Shown here: positions 1-9,207 of the stretch, one piece after another
How the letters are laid out: each line of letters begins with the position of its first letter
Position numbering within the stretch: position 1 is the first letter of the stretch
NCBI RefSeq assembly: GCF_004136555.1
Contig: NZ_NOIT01000009.1
Span: 94,247-158,246 of the forward strand
Direction: 5' to 3'
Length of the DNA stretch: 64,000 nucleotides
DNA from: Kocuria carniphila
Lineage (GTDB): Bacteria; Actinomycetota; Actinomycetes; Actinomycetales; Micrococcaceae
Notes under the pieces: model-generated
Seen by the model: the letters and a program-made list of their open reading frames with translations, nothing else
Told to the model about the DNA's origin: nothing
Databases searched by the model: none
Translations under genes and position numbers: made by a program

Positions 1-1246
1 CCTTGGGGAAGGCGCCCATGAGTGAGCGGATCAGCGTGGGCGCGGTGTAGTAATTGGTCACGCCGTAGCGTTCGATGACCTCGAAATGACGCCCATAATC
101 CGGGGTGTTCGGCGTGCCCTCGTAGATCACTTCGGACACGCCGTTGGCCAGCGGGCCGTAGATCTCATAGGTGTGCGCGGTGACCCACGCGAGGTCGGCG
201 GTGCACCAGTGAACGGTCGAATCCACCTTGGCCGGGTCGTTCACCGCGGAGAGCTCGTCCGGCCGCAGCACGCCGTTGGCATCGGGCACATCCGGGAGTA
301 GATCGAACATCAGGGCGTGCGTGTACGCGGTCTGCACCAGGTACCCGCCCATCGTGTGCACCAGGCCCTTGGGCTTACCCGTGGTGCCGGAGGTGTAGAT
401 GATGAACAGGGGTGTCTCCGCGTCGAAGGCCTCTGGCACGTGCACGTCCGAGACATCCGCGGTCAGTTCGTGCCACCACACATCGCGGCCGCGAGTCCAC
501 GGCACGGTGTCCTCCTGCTTGGAACGCAGCCCGCGGGTTCCGCGCGGCAGATCCATGCGGCCGGGTCGCGAGGTGCGGCGCACCACGATCACGTGCTCGA
601 TGTCATTCTTGCCGCTGCACGCCTGGTCCGCGTTGGTCTTCACGGGGACGACGGCGCCGCGCCGGTTCTGCCCGTCTGTGGTCACCAGCACCTTGGCGCC
701 GGTGTCCTCCACGCGGAACTTGAGGGCCTCGGCGGAGAAGCCTCCGAACACGAGGGAGTGGATCGCGCCGATGCGCGCGCACGCGAGCGTGATGATGACC
801 GTCTCCGGAATCACCGGGAGGTAGATGACCACGCGGTCACCCTTCTCCACACCGAGTTTCAGCAGCGCGTTGGCGGCCTTGGAAACCTCACGTTGAAGAT
901 CGGCGTAGGTATAGACCAGGCGATCCCCGGGTTCACCCTCGAAGTACAGGGCCACGTGGTTGCCGCAGCCGGCCTCCACATGGCGGTCCACGCAGTTATA
1001 GGAGACGTTGAGCTTGCCGCCCTCGAACCATGCGATCTCCGGCACGGAGAGGATGTCATTGCCGTCATCGTCCGTGCCGATCTTCTGTGGCTTGTCGAAA
1101 CGGTGAGTCGTGTGCCACGGCTCCGCCCAGTCCAGACGGGTCGCCTGCTTGGCCCAGAACTCCTCGCGCGCCTCATCCGAGATCAGCGCGGGATTGGGCG
1201 TGGGCGAGTAAGGGTCTGAGAAGGAAGTAATCTCGATCAACTCCAT
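1..1246 (-). CDS. acs: Acetyl-CoA synthetase, N-terminal part (cut by window edge)
   Basis: Adenylate-forming enzyme that activates acetate with ATP and CoA to acetyl-CoA in the cytoplasm. The visible part is about 415 residues, starting at an ATG (complement of 1244-1246) with GGAGA upstream and continuing off the left edge without a stop. The family is usually about 650 residues, so the C-terminal third, with the acetylated lysine and much of the CoA site, lies outside the window. The AMP-binding P-loop motif YTSGTTGKPKG is near residue 281, followed by a TADLAWVTAHTYEIYGPL segment typical of acetyl/propionyl-CoA synthetases. An N-terminal ACAS-type extension precedes the AMP-binding domain. 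Propionyl-CoA synthetase is an alternative. No neighbour suggests an operon; the upstream gap carries repeats. Confidence 0.9.
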   Translation of the reverse strand, partial: MELIEITSFSDPYSPTPNPALISDEAREEFWAKQATRLDWAEPWHTTHRFDKPQKIGTDDDGNDILSVPEIAWFEGGKLNVSYNCVDRHVEAGCGNHVALYFEGEPGDRLVYTYADLQREVSKAANALLKLGVEKGDRVVIYLPVIPETVIITLACARIGAIHSLVFGGFSAEALKFRVEDTGAKVLVTTDGQNRRGAVVPVKTNADQACSGKNDIEHVIVVRRTSRPGRMDLPRGTRGLRSKQEDTVPWTRGRDVWWHELTADVSDVHVPEAFDAETPLFIIYTSGTTGKPKGLVHTMGGYLVQTAYTHALMFDLLPDVPDANGVLRPDELSAVNDPAKVDSTVHWCTADLAWVTAHTYEIYGPLANGVSEVIYEGTPNTPDYGRHFEVIERYGVTNYYTAPTLIRSLMGAFPK

Positions 1247-1393
1247 CGTCTCCTGGCATTAGCACCTTGCACCGCACGGGTACCGGTTGCTGCGACGTCA
1301 ACGAGCCAGGTCTCTCGGCCGCTCCGGATGGGAACCGTTCCATTCAACGTCTCTGGGGGGTGCGCTCGCAAATTGAGTCCGCGAGCGGTGCCT

Positions 1394-1538
1394 GAACATT
1401 TTTGGCAGAGGTTCGCACGTCAGAGGCGGCAATGAACATTCCTGGCAGAGGTTCGCACGTCAAAGGAGACCATGGACATTTTTGGCAGGGGGTCGCACTA
1501 AACACCGGGGTCCGGGCGTGAACCTCTGCCCATAATGT
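1394..1538. repeat. Intergenic repeat family A, three direct copies plus one inverted
   Basis: Within the roughly 460-bp gap 1247-1710. A core of about 25 bp, approximately GRACATTTTTGGCAGAGG followed by TTCGCAC, starts at 1394, 1434 and 1474, an exact 40-bp period with 15 bp of variable sequence between cores. An inverted copy lies at about 1518-1538. The third direct copy and the inverted copy together make a 65-bp imperfect inverted repeat. Related copies occur near 19.4, 39.3 and 63.6 kb. There is no open gene here and nothing else recognisable between 1247 and 1393. Confidence 0.85.
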
Positions 1539-1576
1539 CGACGGCCCGTGGGGAATGCCGGCCGCGCTCTCGATTA

Positions 1577-1729
1577 CAGGACCAGTGCGACTACGGAACC
1601 AGTGCGACTACGGAACCATCGCGCTTACGGAAACACTGCGCCTACGGAACCACCGCACCTACGGAAACACCGCGCTTACAGAACCACCGCACCTACAGAA
1701 CCCGAGGGCCCTACAGAACCCGCGGGGCC
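1577..1729. repeat. 17-bp tandem repeat, about nine copies
   Basis: Degenerate tandem array of a 17-bp unit, approximately GGAACCACCGCRCYTAC. The last copies run into the 3' end of the following minus-strand CoA-binding gene, whose TAG stop and last codons lie within a repeat unit. The unit is not a multiple of three. The apparent forward reading frames through it are repeat artefacts. Confidence 0.85.
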
Positions 1730-2130
1730 TCGATCAGCGGGCAGGTGTTCATGACCACTTTCACCCCGGCGGCCTTCGCCCGTTCGGCAGCGGCCTGATC
1801 GGTCACACCCAGCTGCATCCACACCGCTCCGGCACCAATGTCGATCGCCTGATCCACCACTTCACCCACGCGGCTGGAGTTCACGAAACAGTCGACCACG
1901 TCCACGTGCCCCGGGATGTCCTCGAGCGATCGATAGCCCGTCTCGCCATGTACGTCCTCGCCCGCCAGATTGACCGGGATGATCTGCTGCCCGAACTCGT
2001 CACGGATCCGGCGGGACACCGCAAACGCGGGTCGCGTGCGGTTGGTGGACAGCCCAACAATGGCCCACCGCCCCGGGGTCGCGAGTAGCTCGCGAATCAG
2101 GTCCGGATCGTTGACGTGGCGATCACTCAT
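1711..2130 (-). CDS. CoA-binding domain protein (YccU-like)
   Basis: Small cytosolic protein of 139 residues made almost entirely of a CoA-binding Rossmann fold. The sequence shows the early glycine-containing segment WAIVGLSTN near residue 22, then IIPVNLAG and a DVVDCFVNS strand followed by VWMQLGV, as in YccU/CoA_binding_2 proteins. The family is widespread, probably binds CoA or a similar nucleotide, and has no settled function. Length is normal for the family. The C-terminus ends inside the 17-bp tandem repeat, so its last residues may vary between strains. It stands alone, divergent from the riboswitch-controlled monooxygenase gene. Confidence 0.8.
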   Translation of the reverse strand: MSDRHVNDPDLIRELLATPGRWAIVGLSTNRTRPAFAVSRRIRDEFGQQIIPVNLAGEDVHGETGYRSLEDIPGHVDVVDCFVNSSRVGEVVDQAIDIGAGAVWMQLGVTDQAAAERAKAAGVKVVMNTCPLIEAPRVL

Positions 2131-2220
2131 ATGACCATCGTCTCACTGTGAATCAGCTCGGTCATTATGTTTCACGAGCCGCCGGAGGGGCCACGGAAAC
2201 GGTACAGTGGGGCGCAGAAC

Positions 2221-2360
2221 GATCATGAGTTCCGACGCACAGCCCTGGCTTGTCGGACGGCAACCCTCTCCCGTAGCGGGGTGCCCCAGGTGAGGATCGG
2301 GCCGCATGGCACACCGCATGTGGCAAGTACGGCGCCACACAAGCGCGCTGGACCCGCAGA
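2221..2360 (+). promoter_or_regulatory. SAM-IV riboswitch
   Basis: The leader of the monooxygenase gene contains the actinobacterial SAM-IV signature: GATCATGAG at 2221, a CCGACG...CGGACGG stem, the near-invariant GGCAACCCTC at 2259-2268, GGGGTGCCCCAGGTGA at 2278-2293, and the closing GATC at 2294-2297, which pairs with 2221-2224. Downstream segments resembling the additional SAM-IV helices and pseudoknot (AGTAGGCC near 2361, GGCAAGTACGGCGC near 2322) follow. SAM-IV RNAs bind S-adenosylmethionine and usually switch off sulfur or methionine genes when SAM is plentiful. The expression platform was not resolved by eye. Recognition is from memory of the consensus. Confidence 0.88.
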
Positions 2361-2418
2361 GTAGGCCGCCGCAGGTGGTGCACGGGGCGCGGGTCGAGTT
2401 CGACCCAAAGGGGCACAC

Positions 2419-3840
2419 ATGAGCAAAAAGCGGATTTCCGTGAACGCCTTCGACATGACGTGCGTGGACCACCAGAGTTTCGGTCTGTGGCGTCATCCGC
2501 GGTCCAAGGCCACCGAGTACAACACCATCGAGTACTGGACCAACCTGGCCAAGACGCTGGAGAAGGGCAAGTTCGACGCCCTGTTCCTGGCGGACGTGGT
2601 GGGCATCTACGACATCTACAAGAACTCTGCCGCACCCTCCGTGTCGGACGGCGCTCAGGTTCCCGTGAACGATCCGTTCATGCAGATCTCCGCCATGGCC
2701 GCCGTGACCGAGCACCTGGGCTTCGGCGTGACCAGCGCGGTGACCTACGAGCAGCCCTACACCCTGGCCCGCAAGTACGCGACGCTCGATCACCTGACCA
2801 AGGGCCGCGTGGGCTTCAACGTGGTGACCTCGTACCTGCCCTCCGCCGCGGAGAACCAGGGTCTGCCGCGCCAGATCGAGCACGATACCCGCTACGAGAT
2901 TGCCGAGGAATTCCTCGACGTCTGCTACAAGCTCTGGGAGGGTTCCTGGGAAGACGGCGCCGTGGTCAAGGACCGCGAAGCCGGCGTCTACGCTGACACC
3001 CAGAAGGTCCACCCGATTCAGCACTCGGGCAAGTACTTCACCGTTCCGGGTGCCGCGCTCACCGAGCCGTCCCCGCAGCGCACCCCGCTGATCTTCCAAG
3101 CCGGTGCGTCCTCGCGCGGCCAGGCGTTCGCCGGACGTCACGCGGAGGCCGTGTTCATTGGCGGCTTGCGTCCGGACCTCACCCGCTACGTCACGGACAA
3201 GATCCGCGAGCAGGCCGAGGAACAGGGCCGCCACCGCGACGACGTCAAGATCTACGCGATGCTCTCCGTGGTCGTGGACGAGACCGAGGAGAAAGCCCAG
3301 GAGAAGTACCGGGAGTACCTCTCCTACGTGAACCTGGAGGCATCCCAGGCGATCATCGGCGGTTGGTCCGGTGTGGACCTGAGCCAGTTCGACGAGGACG
3401 AGGCCCTGAACTACATCAAGACCGACTCCATCCAGTCCTTCCTGACCCCGTTCACCCTCCAGTCCAAGGACAAGAAGTGGACCCGCGAGGAGATCGCTAA
3501 GCACTGTGCCCTGGGCGGCATGGGTGACGTGATCGTGGGATCGCCGGAATCCGTGGCCGATCAGCTCGAGACCTGGGTCGACGAGGGTGGCCTGGACGGT
3601 ATCAACCTGGCCTACCACGTGAGCCCCGGTTCCTTCGAAGACTTCGTGGAGTACGTGGTCCCCGAGCTGCAGAAGCGCGGCCGCTATCGCACCGAGTACG
3701 ACGGCTCCACCCTGCGCGAGTCCCTCTACGGCGCCGGCCAGCCCCAGGTCATGGACACCCACCCCGCCGCGCAGTACCGCGGTGCGTACGCGGACAAGCC
3801 GTCCGTGGCGGACACCGCCGCTCGCGAGTTGGTGGGCTAA
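2419..3840 (+). CDS. LLM-class flavin-dependent monooxygenase (NtaA/SnaA/DszA family)
   Basis: FMNH2-dependent oxygenase of 473 residues, the usual length of the NtaA/SnaA/DszA (SoxA) group, which takes reduced flavin from a separate reductase and attacks sulfones, sulfonates, nitrilotriacetate or similar compounds. The N-terminal half shows FDALFLADVVG, GFGVTSAVTYEQPYTLAR and GRVGFNVVTS, all typical of the bacterial luciferase TIM barrel. PLIFQAGASSRGQ lies near residue 222. The ATG at 2419 follows an AAAGGGG ribosome site. The SAM-IV riboswitch directly upstream links it to sulfur supply, so an organosulfur substrate is the best inference. There is no flavin reductase or transporter beside it in this window. 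The exact substrate cannot be read from the sequence. Confidence 0.88.
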   Translation: MSKKRISVNAFDMTCVDHQSFGLWRHPRSKATEYNTIEYWTNLAKTLEKGKFDALFLADVVGIYDIYKNSAAPSVSDGAQVPVNDPFMQISAMAAVTEHLGFGVTSAVTYEQPYTLARKYATLDHLTKGRVGFNVVTSYLPSAAENQGLPRQIEHDTRYEIAEEFLDVCYKLWEGSWEDGAVVKDREAGVYADTQKVHPIQHSGKYFTVPGAALTEPSPQRTPLIFQAGASSRGQAFAGRHAEAVFIGGLRPDLTRYVTDKIREQAEEQGRHRDDVKIYAMLSVVVDETEEKAQEKYREYLSYVNLEASQAIIGGWSGVDLSQFDEDEALNYIKTDSIQSFLTPFTLQSKDKKWTREEIAKHCALGGMGDVIVGSPESVADQLETWVDEGGLDGINLAYHVSPGSFEDFVEYVVPELQKRGRYRTEYDGSTLRESLYGAGQPQVMDTHPAAQYRGAYADKPSVADTAARELVG

Positions 3841-3849
3841 CAGCCCGTT

Positions 3850-3912
3850 TGCCGACGACGCCGCTGCCGCGACCTTTCGCACGAAAAGGTTGCGGCAGCG
3901 GCGTCGTCGGCG
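3850..3912. terminator. Bidirectional hairpin built from two facing copies of the dispersed word
   Basis: Long hairpin between convergent genes. GCCGACGACGCCGCTGCC (3851-3868) pairs with its near-perfect complement at 3894-3911, extended inwards by GCGACCT/AGGTTGC, with an 11-nt loop. The arms are a variant of the word GACGACGCCGCTC found elsewhere in the window. It lies between the monooxygenase stop (3840) and the cls stop (3913), so it could terminate both. Confidence 0.8.
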
Positions 3913-5403
3913 TTAAAGCAATGCCGAGGTGAGGCGGCAGACGTTCTCGACGTACTTCTGCCGCATGGGGCGCTTGTTCCAGAGATCGAGGTCGAGCAGC
4001 GTGGAGGAGGCCTTGAACTCTTCTACGACGTCCTCCATGCGGTCGTGGAAACCCTGGTCCACGATCATCACGGACACCTCGAGGTCCAGGGCGAAGGAGC
4101 GCTCGTCCATGTTGGAGGAACCGATCACGCTGATCAGGTCGTCCACGAGCACGAACTTGGCGTGCAGCACCGTGGGGGAGCTGTAGCGGTAAATCTTGAC
4201 CCCGGCTTCGGCGAGTTCGGAATAGTAGGAATTCTGGGCGTTCTGTGCCAGGAAGTGATCCGAGGACTCTCCCACGAAAATTTCCACGTCCACCCCGGAC
4301 TGCGCCTCGGTGGTGAGTGCGTGCAGCAGGGACTCGTCCGGGACGAAGTACGGGCTGGAGATCACCACGCGCCGGTTGGCGTTGTAGATGAGGTGGTTGA
4401 ACAGGCGCAGATTGTTCTCGGTCTCGAACCCGGGTCCCGAGGGGACCACTTGCGCATACACGGGGCCTTCGACGTCGGTGAGGACCTCGGTGGCCTCGTC
4501 CAGGAGTAGGTCGTCGGTCTCTGAATACCAGTCGGAAACGAATACCGCGTTGAGCTCGGCAACCACGGGACCGGAGCAGCGGATCATCAGATCCTTCCAC
4601 TCCAGGCCGCGGCGGACGTTCTTCTTCTTGTTGTACGAGCGATGAATGATGTTCTGCGAACCCGTGTAGGCGATCGAACCGTCCACCACCAGGATCTTGC
4701 GGTGGTTGCGCAGGTCCGGACGCTGCCACTCACCTCGCCACGGGCGGATCGGCAGCATGCGTCGCCAGGGGATGCCGGAGGCGTTGAAGCGGCGGACCAG
4801 TTCCGCGTAGCCGGGGTAGCCCAGCGAACCCACGTGATCGATCAGGATGCGCACCCTCACACCGCGTTCGTGGGCCCGAACGAGCGAATCCAGCAAGACC
4901 TGGGACACCCGATCCGTGGCCACGATGTAGAACTCGAAGTGCACATAATCCGTGGCGCGGTCCACGTCACGGGCCATCTGCGCCATGGAGTCATGGTTGT
5001 CCGTGAGGATGTCGAAGCCGTTGCCGCCCACCATGGGCAGTGCGCCCAACTGGTAGTTCAGCTTGGCGGTCGTGGTGACCCACTCGGGCAGGTGATGGAA
5101 CTCCTCGCCCAGGGCGAAGTCCTCCGGGGTGTTCTCCCGAATGATGTCGTTCATCTTGGCCTGCTTCTCCATCCGCTTTCGCGGTAGACGGGAGGAACCA
5201 ACGACCAGGAACAACAACAGCCCCGCGTAGGGCAGGAGGAAGATGGCCAGCAGCCACGCCAAGGCGACGGAGGGCCTGCGGTTATGCGGGATCCAGCCGA
5301 GCGCAACGATTCGGACCAGCAGGTCGATGACACCCAGGATCACCAGGATCCACTCTGGGACAGTGTCCGGGGAGAACAGTTCGTAGGGGGTCCAGGGGAA
5401 CAT
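3913..5403 (-). CDS. cls: Cardiolipin synthase
   Basis: Membrane phospholipase-D-superfamily enzyme of 496 residues that transfers a phosphatidyl group between phosphatidylglycerols to make cardiolipin. Two hydrophobic N-terminal segments (about residues 15-35 and 45-70) form the PLDc_N membrane anchor. Two catalytic HKD motifs are visible: NHRKILVVDGS with the histidine near residue 234 and LHAKFVLVDD near residue 414, each followed by a GSQN/GSSN turn. Length matches bacterial Cls. The gene ends in the shared hairpin. The GNAT gene upstream ends 21 bp before the start and may be co-transcribed. Confidence 0.93.
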   Translation of the reverse strand: MFPWTPYELFSPDTVPEWILVILGVIDLLVRIVALGWIPHNRRPSVALAWLLAIFLLPYAGLLLFLVVGSSRLPRKRMEKQAKMNDIIRENTPEDFALGEEFHHLPEWVTTTAKLNYQLGALPMVGGNGFDILTDNHDSMAQMARDVDRATDYVHFEFYIVATDRVSQVLLDSLVRAHERGVRVRILIDHVGSLGYPGYAELVRRFNASGIPWRRMLPIRPWRGEWQRPDLRNHRKILVVDGSIAYTGSQNIIHRSYNKKKNVRRGLEWKDLMIRCSGPVVAELNAVFVSDWYSETDDLLLDEATEVLTDVEGPVYAQVVPSGPGFETENNLRLFNHLIYNANRRVVISSPYFVPDESLLHALTTEAQSGVDVEIFVGESSDHFLAQNAQNSYYSELAEAGVKIYRYSSPTVLHAKFVLVDDLISVIGSSNMDERSFALDLEVSVMIVDQGFHDRMEDVVEEFKASSTLLDLDLWNKRPMRQKYVENVCRLTSALL

Positions 5404-5424
5404 CAGCCGGCTAACTCAGTTGCT

Positions 5425-5949
5425 TCAATGCGTCTCCGGGCGGACATGCACATACGTGGATTCGGAGCCGCCGCTCGGGCGCTCCTCAAAACCGTGCGTG
5501 AGAAGCAGCCGACATGCGGGCTGATTACCCCACGGCACGGAAGCGTTCACCGCGTTGACCTGGGAATTCTGGAAGGCCAGCTCGACCAAGTAGGGGAGCA
5601 CCTCGCCCGCGTACCCCTGATTCTGTCGGTTCGGCACAACGGACCCGACGACCTCGAGTTCGTTGTCGATGGGCGGGCCCACAAAACCTGCCATGCCGAT
5701 TATCTGACCCGATGCCGCGTCCACCATGGCAAACATCGAGTACATGGTCTCGGTGAAGAAATAGCTGCCGGCATCCAACGCGGTCTGAGCCCAGTCCTGA
5801 TCCTCGGGAGTCGGAAACCCCTGGGCGAACTGTGGCAAGTCTGTTGATTCTGCGATCGACTCAAGCTCGTCCTGGGTGAACGGACGCAGCAAGAGACGCT
5901 CGGTACGAATCGATCGTTCCGGGCTGAGCTCTTCAAGAACCTCAGTCAT
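5425..5949 (-). CDS. GNAT family N-acetyltransferase (RimJ/RimL-like)
   Basis: About 174 residues. The start is taken as the ATG at 5949 because AAGGAC lies just upstream; an in-frame TTG at 5970 overlapping the purL stop is the alternative. The sequence begins SIRTERLLLRPFTQDE, typical of Acetyltransf_3 (RimJ/L-type) proteins, and has the acetyl-CoA loop as PNRQNQGYAGEVLPYL and a final VNASVPWGNQPACRLL. It should transfer an acetyl group from acetyl-CoA to an amine, but the acceptor is unknown. It follows purL by 17 bp and is probably expressed from the pur transcript, without an evident purine role. Confidence 0.8.
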   Translation of the reverse strand: MTEVLEELSPERSIRTERLLLRPFTQDELESIAESTDLPQFAQGFPTPEDQDWAQTALDAGSYFFTETMYSMFAMVDAASGQIIGMAGFVGPPIDNELEVVGSVVPNRQNQGYAGEVLPYLVELAFQNSQVNAVNASVPWGNQPACRLLLTHGFEERPSGGSESTYVHVRPETH

Positions 5950-5966
5950 GGTGTCTGTCCTTATGA

Positions 5967-8264
5967 TCAACCGAAATACTTGGGCAGGGTGGCACTGTGG
6001 GCCTCTCGCAAGGCCTCCAGATCAACGGAGAACTCACCCTGGACGTCCAGGGCTCCGGACTCCGCGTCCACCACGCCGATGCGCGCGAACGGGTAGTTGC
6101 GCACGGTGCACATGTCCTTGAAGCGCACCTCTTCCGAACGCGGAACGGCCACTACGGTCCGCCCCTGGGACTCGGAGAACAGCAGCGTGAACGTGTCCAC
6201 GCCGTCCCGATCGGCAACTTCCCCCAGGCCGATCCGTGCGCCCACGCCAAAGCGCAGGGCCATCTCCGACAGGGTCGCGGCCAAGCCACCCTCGGAAACA
6301 TCGTGTGCTGCGTCAATCATGCCGTCCCGCGACATATTGACGAGCATGTCCCCCAGGATACGCTCCTGCTTCAGATCAACCGCGGGCGGTTGTCCGCCCA
6401 GGTGACCCCGCACGCGGGCCCACTCGGAACCGTCCAGTTCGTCAGCGGTCTCACCGAGCAGATAAATGGCCTGACCGTCCTCACGCCACCCGGACGGGGT
6501 GCGGCGAGCGACGTCGTCGAGCACGCCCAGCAAGGCGACCACCGGGGTGGGATTAATGGCGACGCCGCCGGTCTGGTTGTAGAGCGAGACGTTACCGCCC
6601 GTGACGGGCACGCCCAGTTCTTGGCAACCGTCGGACAGGCCACGCACGGCTTCGGCGAACTGCCACATGATGTCCGGGTCCTCGGGGGAGCCGAAGTTCA
6701 GGCAGTCCGAGACGGCCGCGGGGCGAGCTCCCGCGGTGGTCACGTTGCGGTAGGCCTGGGCGAGCGCGAGCTGCGCACCGGCGTACGGGTCCAGGCGGGT
6801 GTAGCGGCCGTTGCAGTCGGTGGACAGGGCCACGCCCAGGCCGGTTTCCTGATCAACGCGGATCACGCCGGCGTCATCGGGCATGGCCATGGCGGTGTTG
6901 CCCTGTACATAGCGGTCGTACTGGCTGGTGACCCAGTCCTTGGAGCACAGGTTGGGTGAGGCCATCAGTTCCAACACGGCCTGGCGCAGCTCCGCACCGG
7001 AGGGGCGGGAGGCGTCTTCGGGAGAGCCGGTGAAGTGGTTGGCCTGCAGCTGGTCCTGGGAGTCAGGGCGAGCGTAGGGACGTTCGTAGACCGGGCCGTC
7101 GTGGGCCACGGTGCGCGGATCCACATCAACGATCACTTCGCCCTGGTAGTCGATGATCAACCGGCCGGTGTCGGTGACCTCACCGATCCACGAGTACTCC
7201 ACGTCCCACTTGGCCATGACCGCTTCGAAGACCTCGACCTTCTCCGGGGTCACCACGGCCATCATGCGTTCCTGCGATTCGGACATCAGGATCTCGCCCG
7301 GCGTCAGGGTGGGGTCGCGCAACAACACCTTGGTCAGGTCCACGCGCATGCCGCCGTCACCATTGGAGGCCAGCTCGGAGGTCGCGCAGGAAATACCCGC
7401 GGCACCGAGGTCCTGGATGCCCTCCACCAGGGAGCTCTTGAACAGCTCCAGGCAGCACTCGATCAGGACCTTCTCCGCGAACGGGTCCCCCACCTGCACA
7501 GCGGGGCGCTTGGAGGGCTTGGAATCGTCGAAGGACTCGGAAGCCAGCACGGAGGCGCCACCAATGCCGTCGCCGCCCGTGCGTGCACCGAACAGCACCA
7601 CCTTGTTGCCCGTACCCGAGGCGTTGGCCAGGCGGATGTCCTCGTGGCGCATGACGCCCACGGCCAGGGCATTGACCAGCGGGTTGCCCTGGTAGCAGGG
7701 ATCGAACTCCACCTCACCGCCGATATTGGGCAGACCCAGCGAGTTGCCGTAGCCGCCCACACCGGCCACCACGCCGTGCACCACGCGCTGGGTGTCCGGG
7801 TGGTCGATGGCGCCAAAGCGCAGCGGATCCATCACGGCCACCGGGCGGGCACCCATGGAAATGATGTCGCGGACAATGCCACCCACGCCGGTCGCTGCAC
7901 CCTGGTACGGCTCCACGAAGGACGGGTGGTTGTGGGACTCGATCTTGAAGGTCACGGCCCAACCGTCACCGATGTCCGTGACGCCGGCGTTCTCGCCGAT
8001 GCCCACCATGAGGTCCTTGCGCATCTCTTCCGTGACCTTGTCGCCGAACTGGCGCAGGTGCACCTTGGTGGACTTGTACGAGCAGTGCTCGGACCACATG
8101 ACCGAGTACATGGCCAATTCGGCGGCGGTTGGGCGGCGGCCCAGGATCTCCTTGACCCGATCGAACTCGGATTCGGTCAACCCCAGCTCGGCCCAGGGCA
8201 GCTCGGTGTTCGGGGTGGCGGCGGCGTGCTCAACAGTGTCCAGATTGAAGTGAGTTTCGCTCAT
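5967..8264 (-). CDS. purL: Phosphoribosylformylglycinamidine synthase II
   Basis: The 765-residue small-type PurL, the ATP-dependent synthetase subunit of FGAM synthase (fourth step of purine synthesis), which works with PurQ and PurS in the cytoplasm. Visible landmarks are the N-terminal [10 protein letters not shown] motif, [21 protein letters not shown], two AIRS-type halves and [10 protein letters not shown]. Length is as expected for the PurLQS form, not for the 1,300-residue single-chain form. No strong ribosome site precedes the ATG at 8264. It lies 149 bp downstream of purQ on the same strand. Confidence 0.96.
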   Translation of the reverse strand: MSETHFNLDTVEHAAATPNTELPWAELGLTESEFDRVKEILGRRPTAAELAMYSVMWSEHCSYKSTKVHLRQFGDKVTEEMRKDLMVGIGENAGVTDIGDGWAVTFKIESHNHPSFVEPYQGAATGVGGIVRDIISMGARPVAVMDPLRFGAIDHPDTQRVVHGVVAGVGGYGNSLGLPNIGGEVEFDPCYQGNPLVNALAVGVMRHEDIRLANASGTGNKVVLFGARTGGDGIGGASVLASESFDDSKPSKRPAVQVGDPFAEKVLIECCLELFKSSLVEGIQDLGAAGISCATSELASNGDGGMRVDLTKVLLRDPTLTPGEILMSESQERMMAVVTPEKVEVFEAVMAKWDVEYSWIGEVTDTGRLIIDYQGEVIVDVDPRTVAHDGPVYERPYARPDSQDQLQANHFTGSPEDASRPSGAELRQAVLELMASPNLCSKDWVTSQYDRYVQGNTAMAMPDDAGVIRVDQETGLGVALSTDCNGRYTRLDPYAGAQLALAQAYRNVTTAGARPAAVSDCLNFGSPEDPDIMWQFAEAVRGLSDGCQELGVPVTGGNVSLYNQTGGVAINPTPVVALLGVLDDVARRTPSGWREDGQAIYLLGETADELDGSEWARVRGHLGGQPPAVDLKQERILGDMLVNMSRDGMIDAAHDVSEGGLAATLSEMALRFGVGARIGLGEVADRDGVDTFTLLFSESQGRTVVAVPRSEEVRFKDMCTVRNYPFARIGVVDAESGALDVQGEFSVDLEALREAHSATLPKYFG

Positions 8265-8413
8265 GTCGGTTACGAGAATCCCTTGCCGTGGTGGTGGGCG
8301 CGTACGGTGCGTTCCCGGCGCTCACACGAAGAATGTCTGATGAAGTTGGGGCCAGCCGGTCAGCGGGTCAGTGAACCATGAGGTCCACAGAAGGGCCGCC
8401 CGGTTGGCGGACG

Positions 8414-9205
8414 CTAGCGGGTCAGGCGCTCCAGAGCGGACACGAAGATGTCCAGGCCGTCGGTGCCGTGGCGCATGTCCACATCACCGGAACCGGAGAA
8501 GTCCGCACCGAAGCCGGGTTCCACGGCGTGCTCCGGGTGGGGCATGAGACCCACCACGTTGCCGCGTGCGTTGGTGATTCCCGCAATGTCGTTGCGTGAG
8601 CCGTTGGGGTTGCCGCCCACGTAGCGGAAAGCAACGCGGTTCTCGGCCTCGAGCTCGTCCAGGGTGCGTTGATCGGCCACGTACTGGCCGTCCTGGTTCT
8701 TGAGCGGTACCACGATGGTCTGGCCCTGCTCGTAACGGCCGGTCCAGGCAGTATCCGCGTTCTCGATGCGCAGCGCCTGATCACGGCAGAGGAACTTCAA
8801 CTGCTCGTTCTTGATCATGGAACCGGGCAGCAGGTGCGATTCGGTGAGTACCTGGAAACCGTTGCAAATGCCGAGGACGGGCAGAGCGGCGTCGGAATTG
8901 GCGGCGTCGATGATCTTGTCCATGAGCGGCGCGAAGCGCGCGATGGCGCCGGCGCGCAAGTAGTCCCCGTAGGAGAAGCCACCCGGCAGGATCACGGCGT
9001 CCACGTTCTGCAGGTCTTCGTCCGCGTACCAGAGCGGAACCGCGGTGCCGCCGGCGATCTGCACGGCGCGCATGGCGTCGCGGTCGTCCAGGGTGCCCGG
9101 GAAGGTGACCACGCCCACGCGGATGTCCTTCAACGCGGCGTTCGGCGCCGGCTGGGACAGATCCGCGATCAGGGGGGTCTGGTCGGCGGTCAGATTCTGG
9201 GCCAC
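8414..9205 (-). CDS. purQ: Phosphoribosylformylglycinamidine synthase I (glutaminase subunit)
   Basis: Class I glutamine amidotransferase of 263 residues that releases ammonia for PurL. The nucleophile elbow LGICNGFQ places the catalytic cysteine near residue 114, and the His-Glu pair is in MPHPEH near the C-terminus. The start is a GTG at 9205 with AGGAG nine bases upstream, directly after the purS stop. This gives an N-terminal extension of roughly 27 residues before the usual [14 protein letters not shown] beginning, so a later start is possible. It forms an operon with purS and purL. Confidence 0.95.
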   Translation of the reverse strand: MAQNLTADQTPLIADLSQPAPNAALKDIRVGVVTFPGTLDDRDAMRAVQIAGGTAVPLWYADEDLQNVDAVILPGGFSYGDYLRAGAIARFAPLMDKIIDAANSDAALPVLGICNGFQVLTESHLLPGSMIKNEQLKFLCRDQALRIENADTAWTGRYEQGQTIVVPLKNQDGQYVADQRTLDELEAENRVAFRYVGGNPNGSRNDIAGITNARGNVVGLMPHPEHAVEPGFGADFSGSGDVDMRHGTDGLDIFVSALERLTR

Positions 9206-9207
9206 GA

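Noticed and set aside
1394..1500. Possible CRISPR array (40-bp-period direct repeats)
   Set aside because: Only three units, degenerate cores, 15-bp spacers that are too short, an inverted copy beside them, and no cas genes.
1535..2088. Forward open frames across the 17-bp tandem repeat
   Set aside because: All three frames stay open because of the repeat; the peptides are low-complexity and run antisense over the CoA-binding gene.
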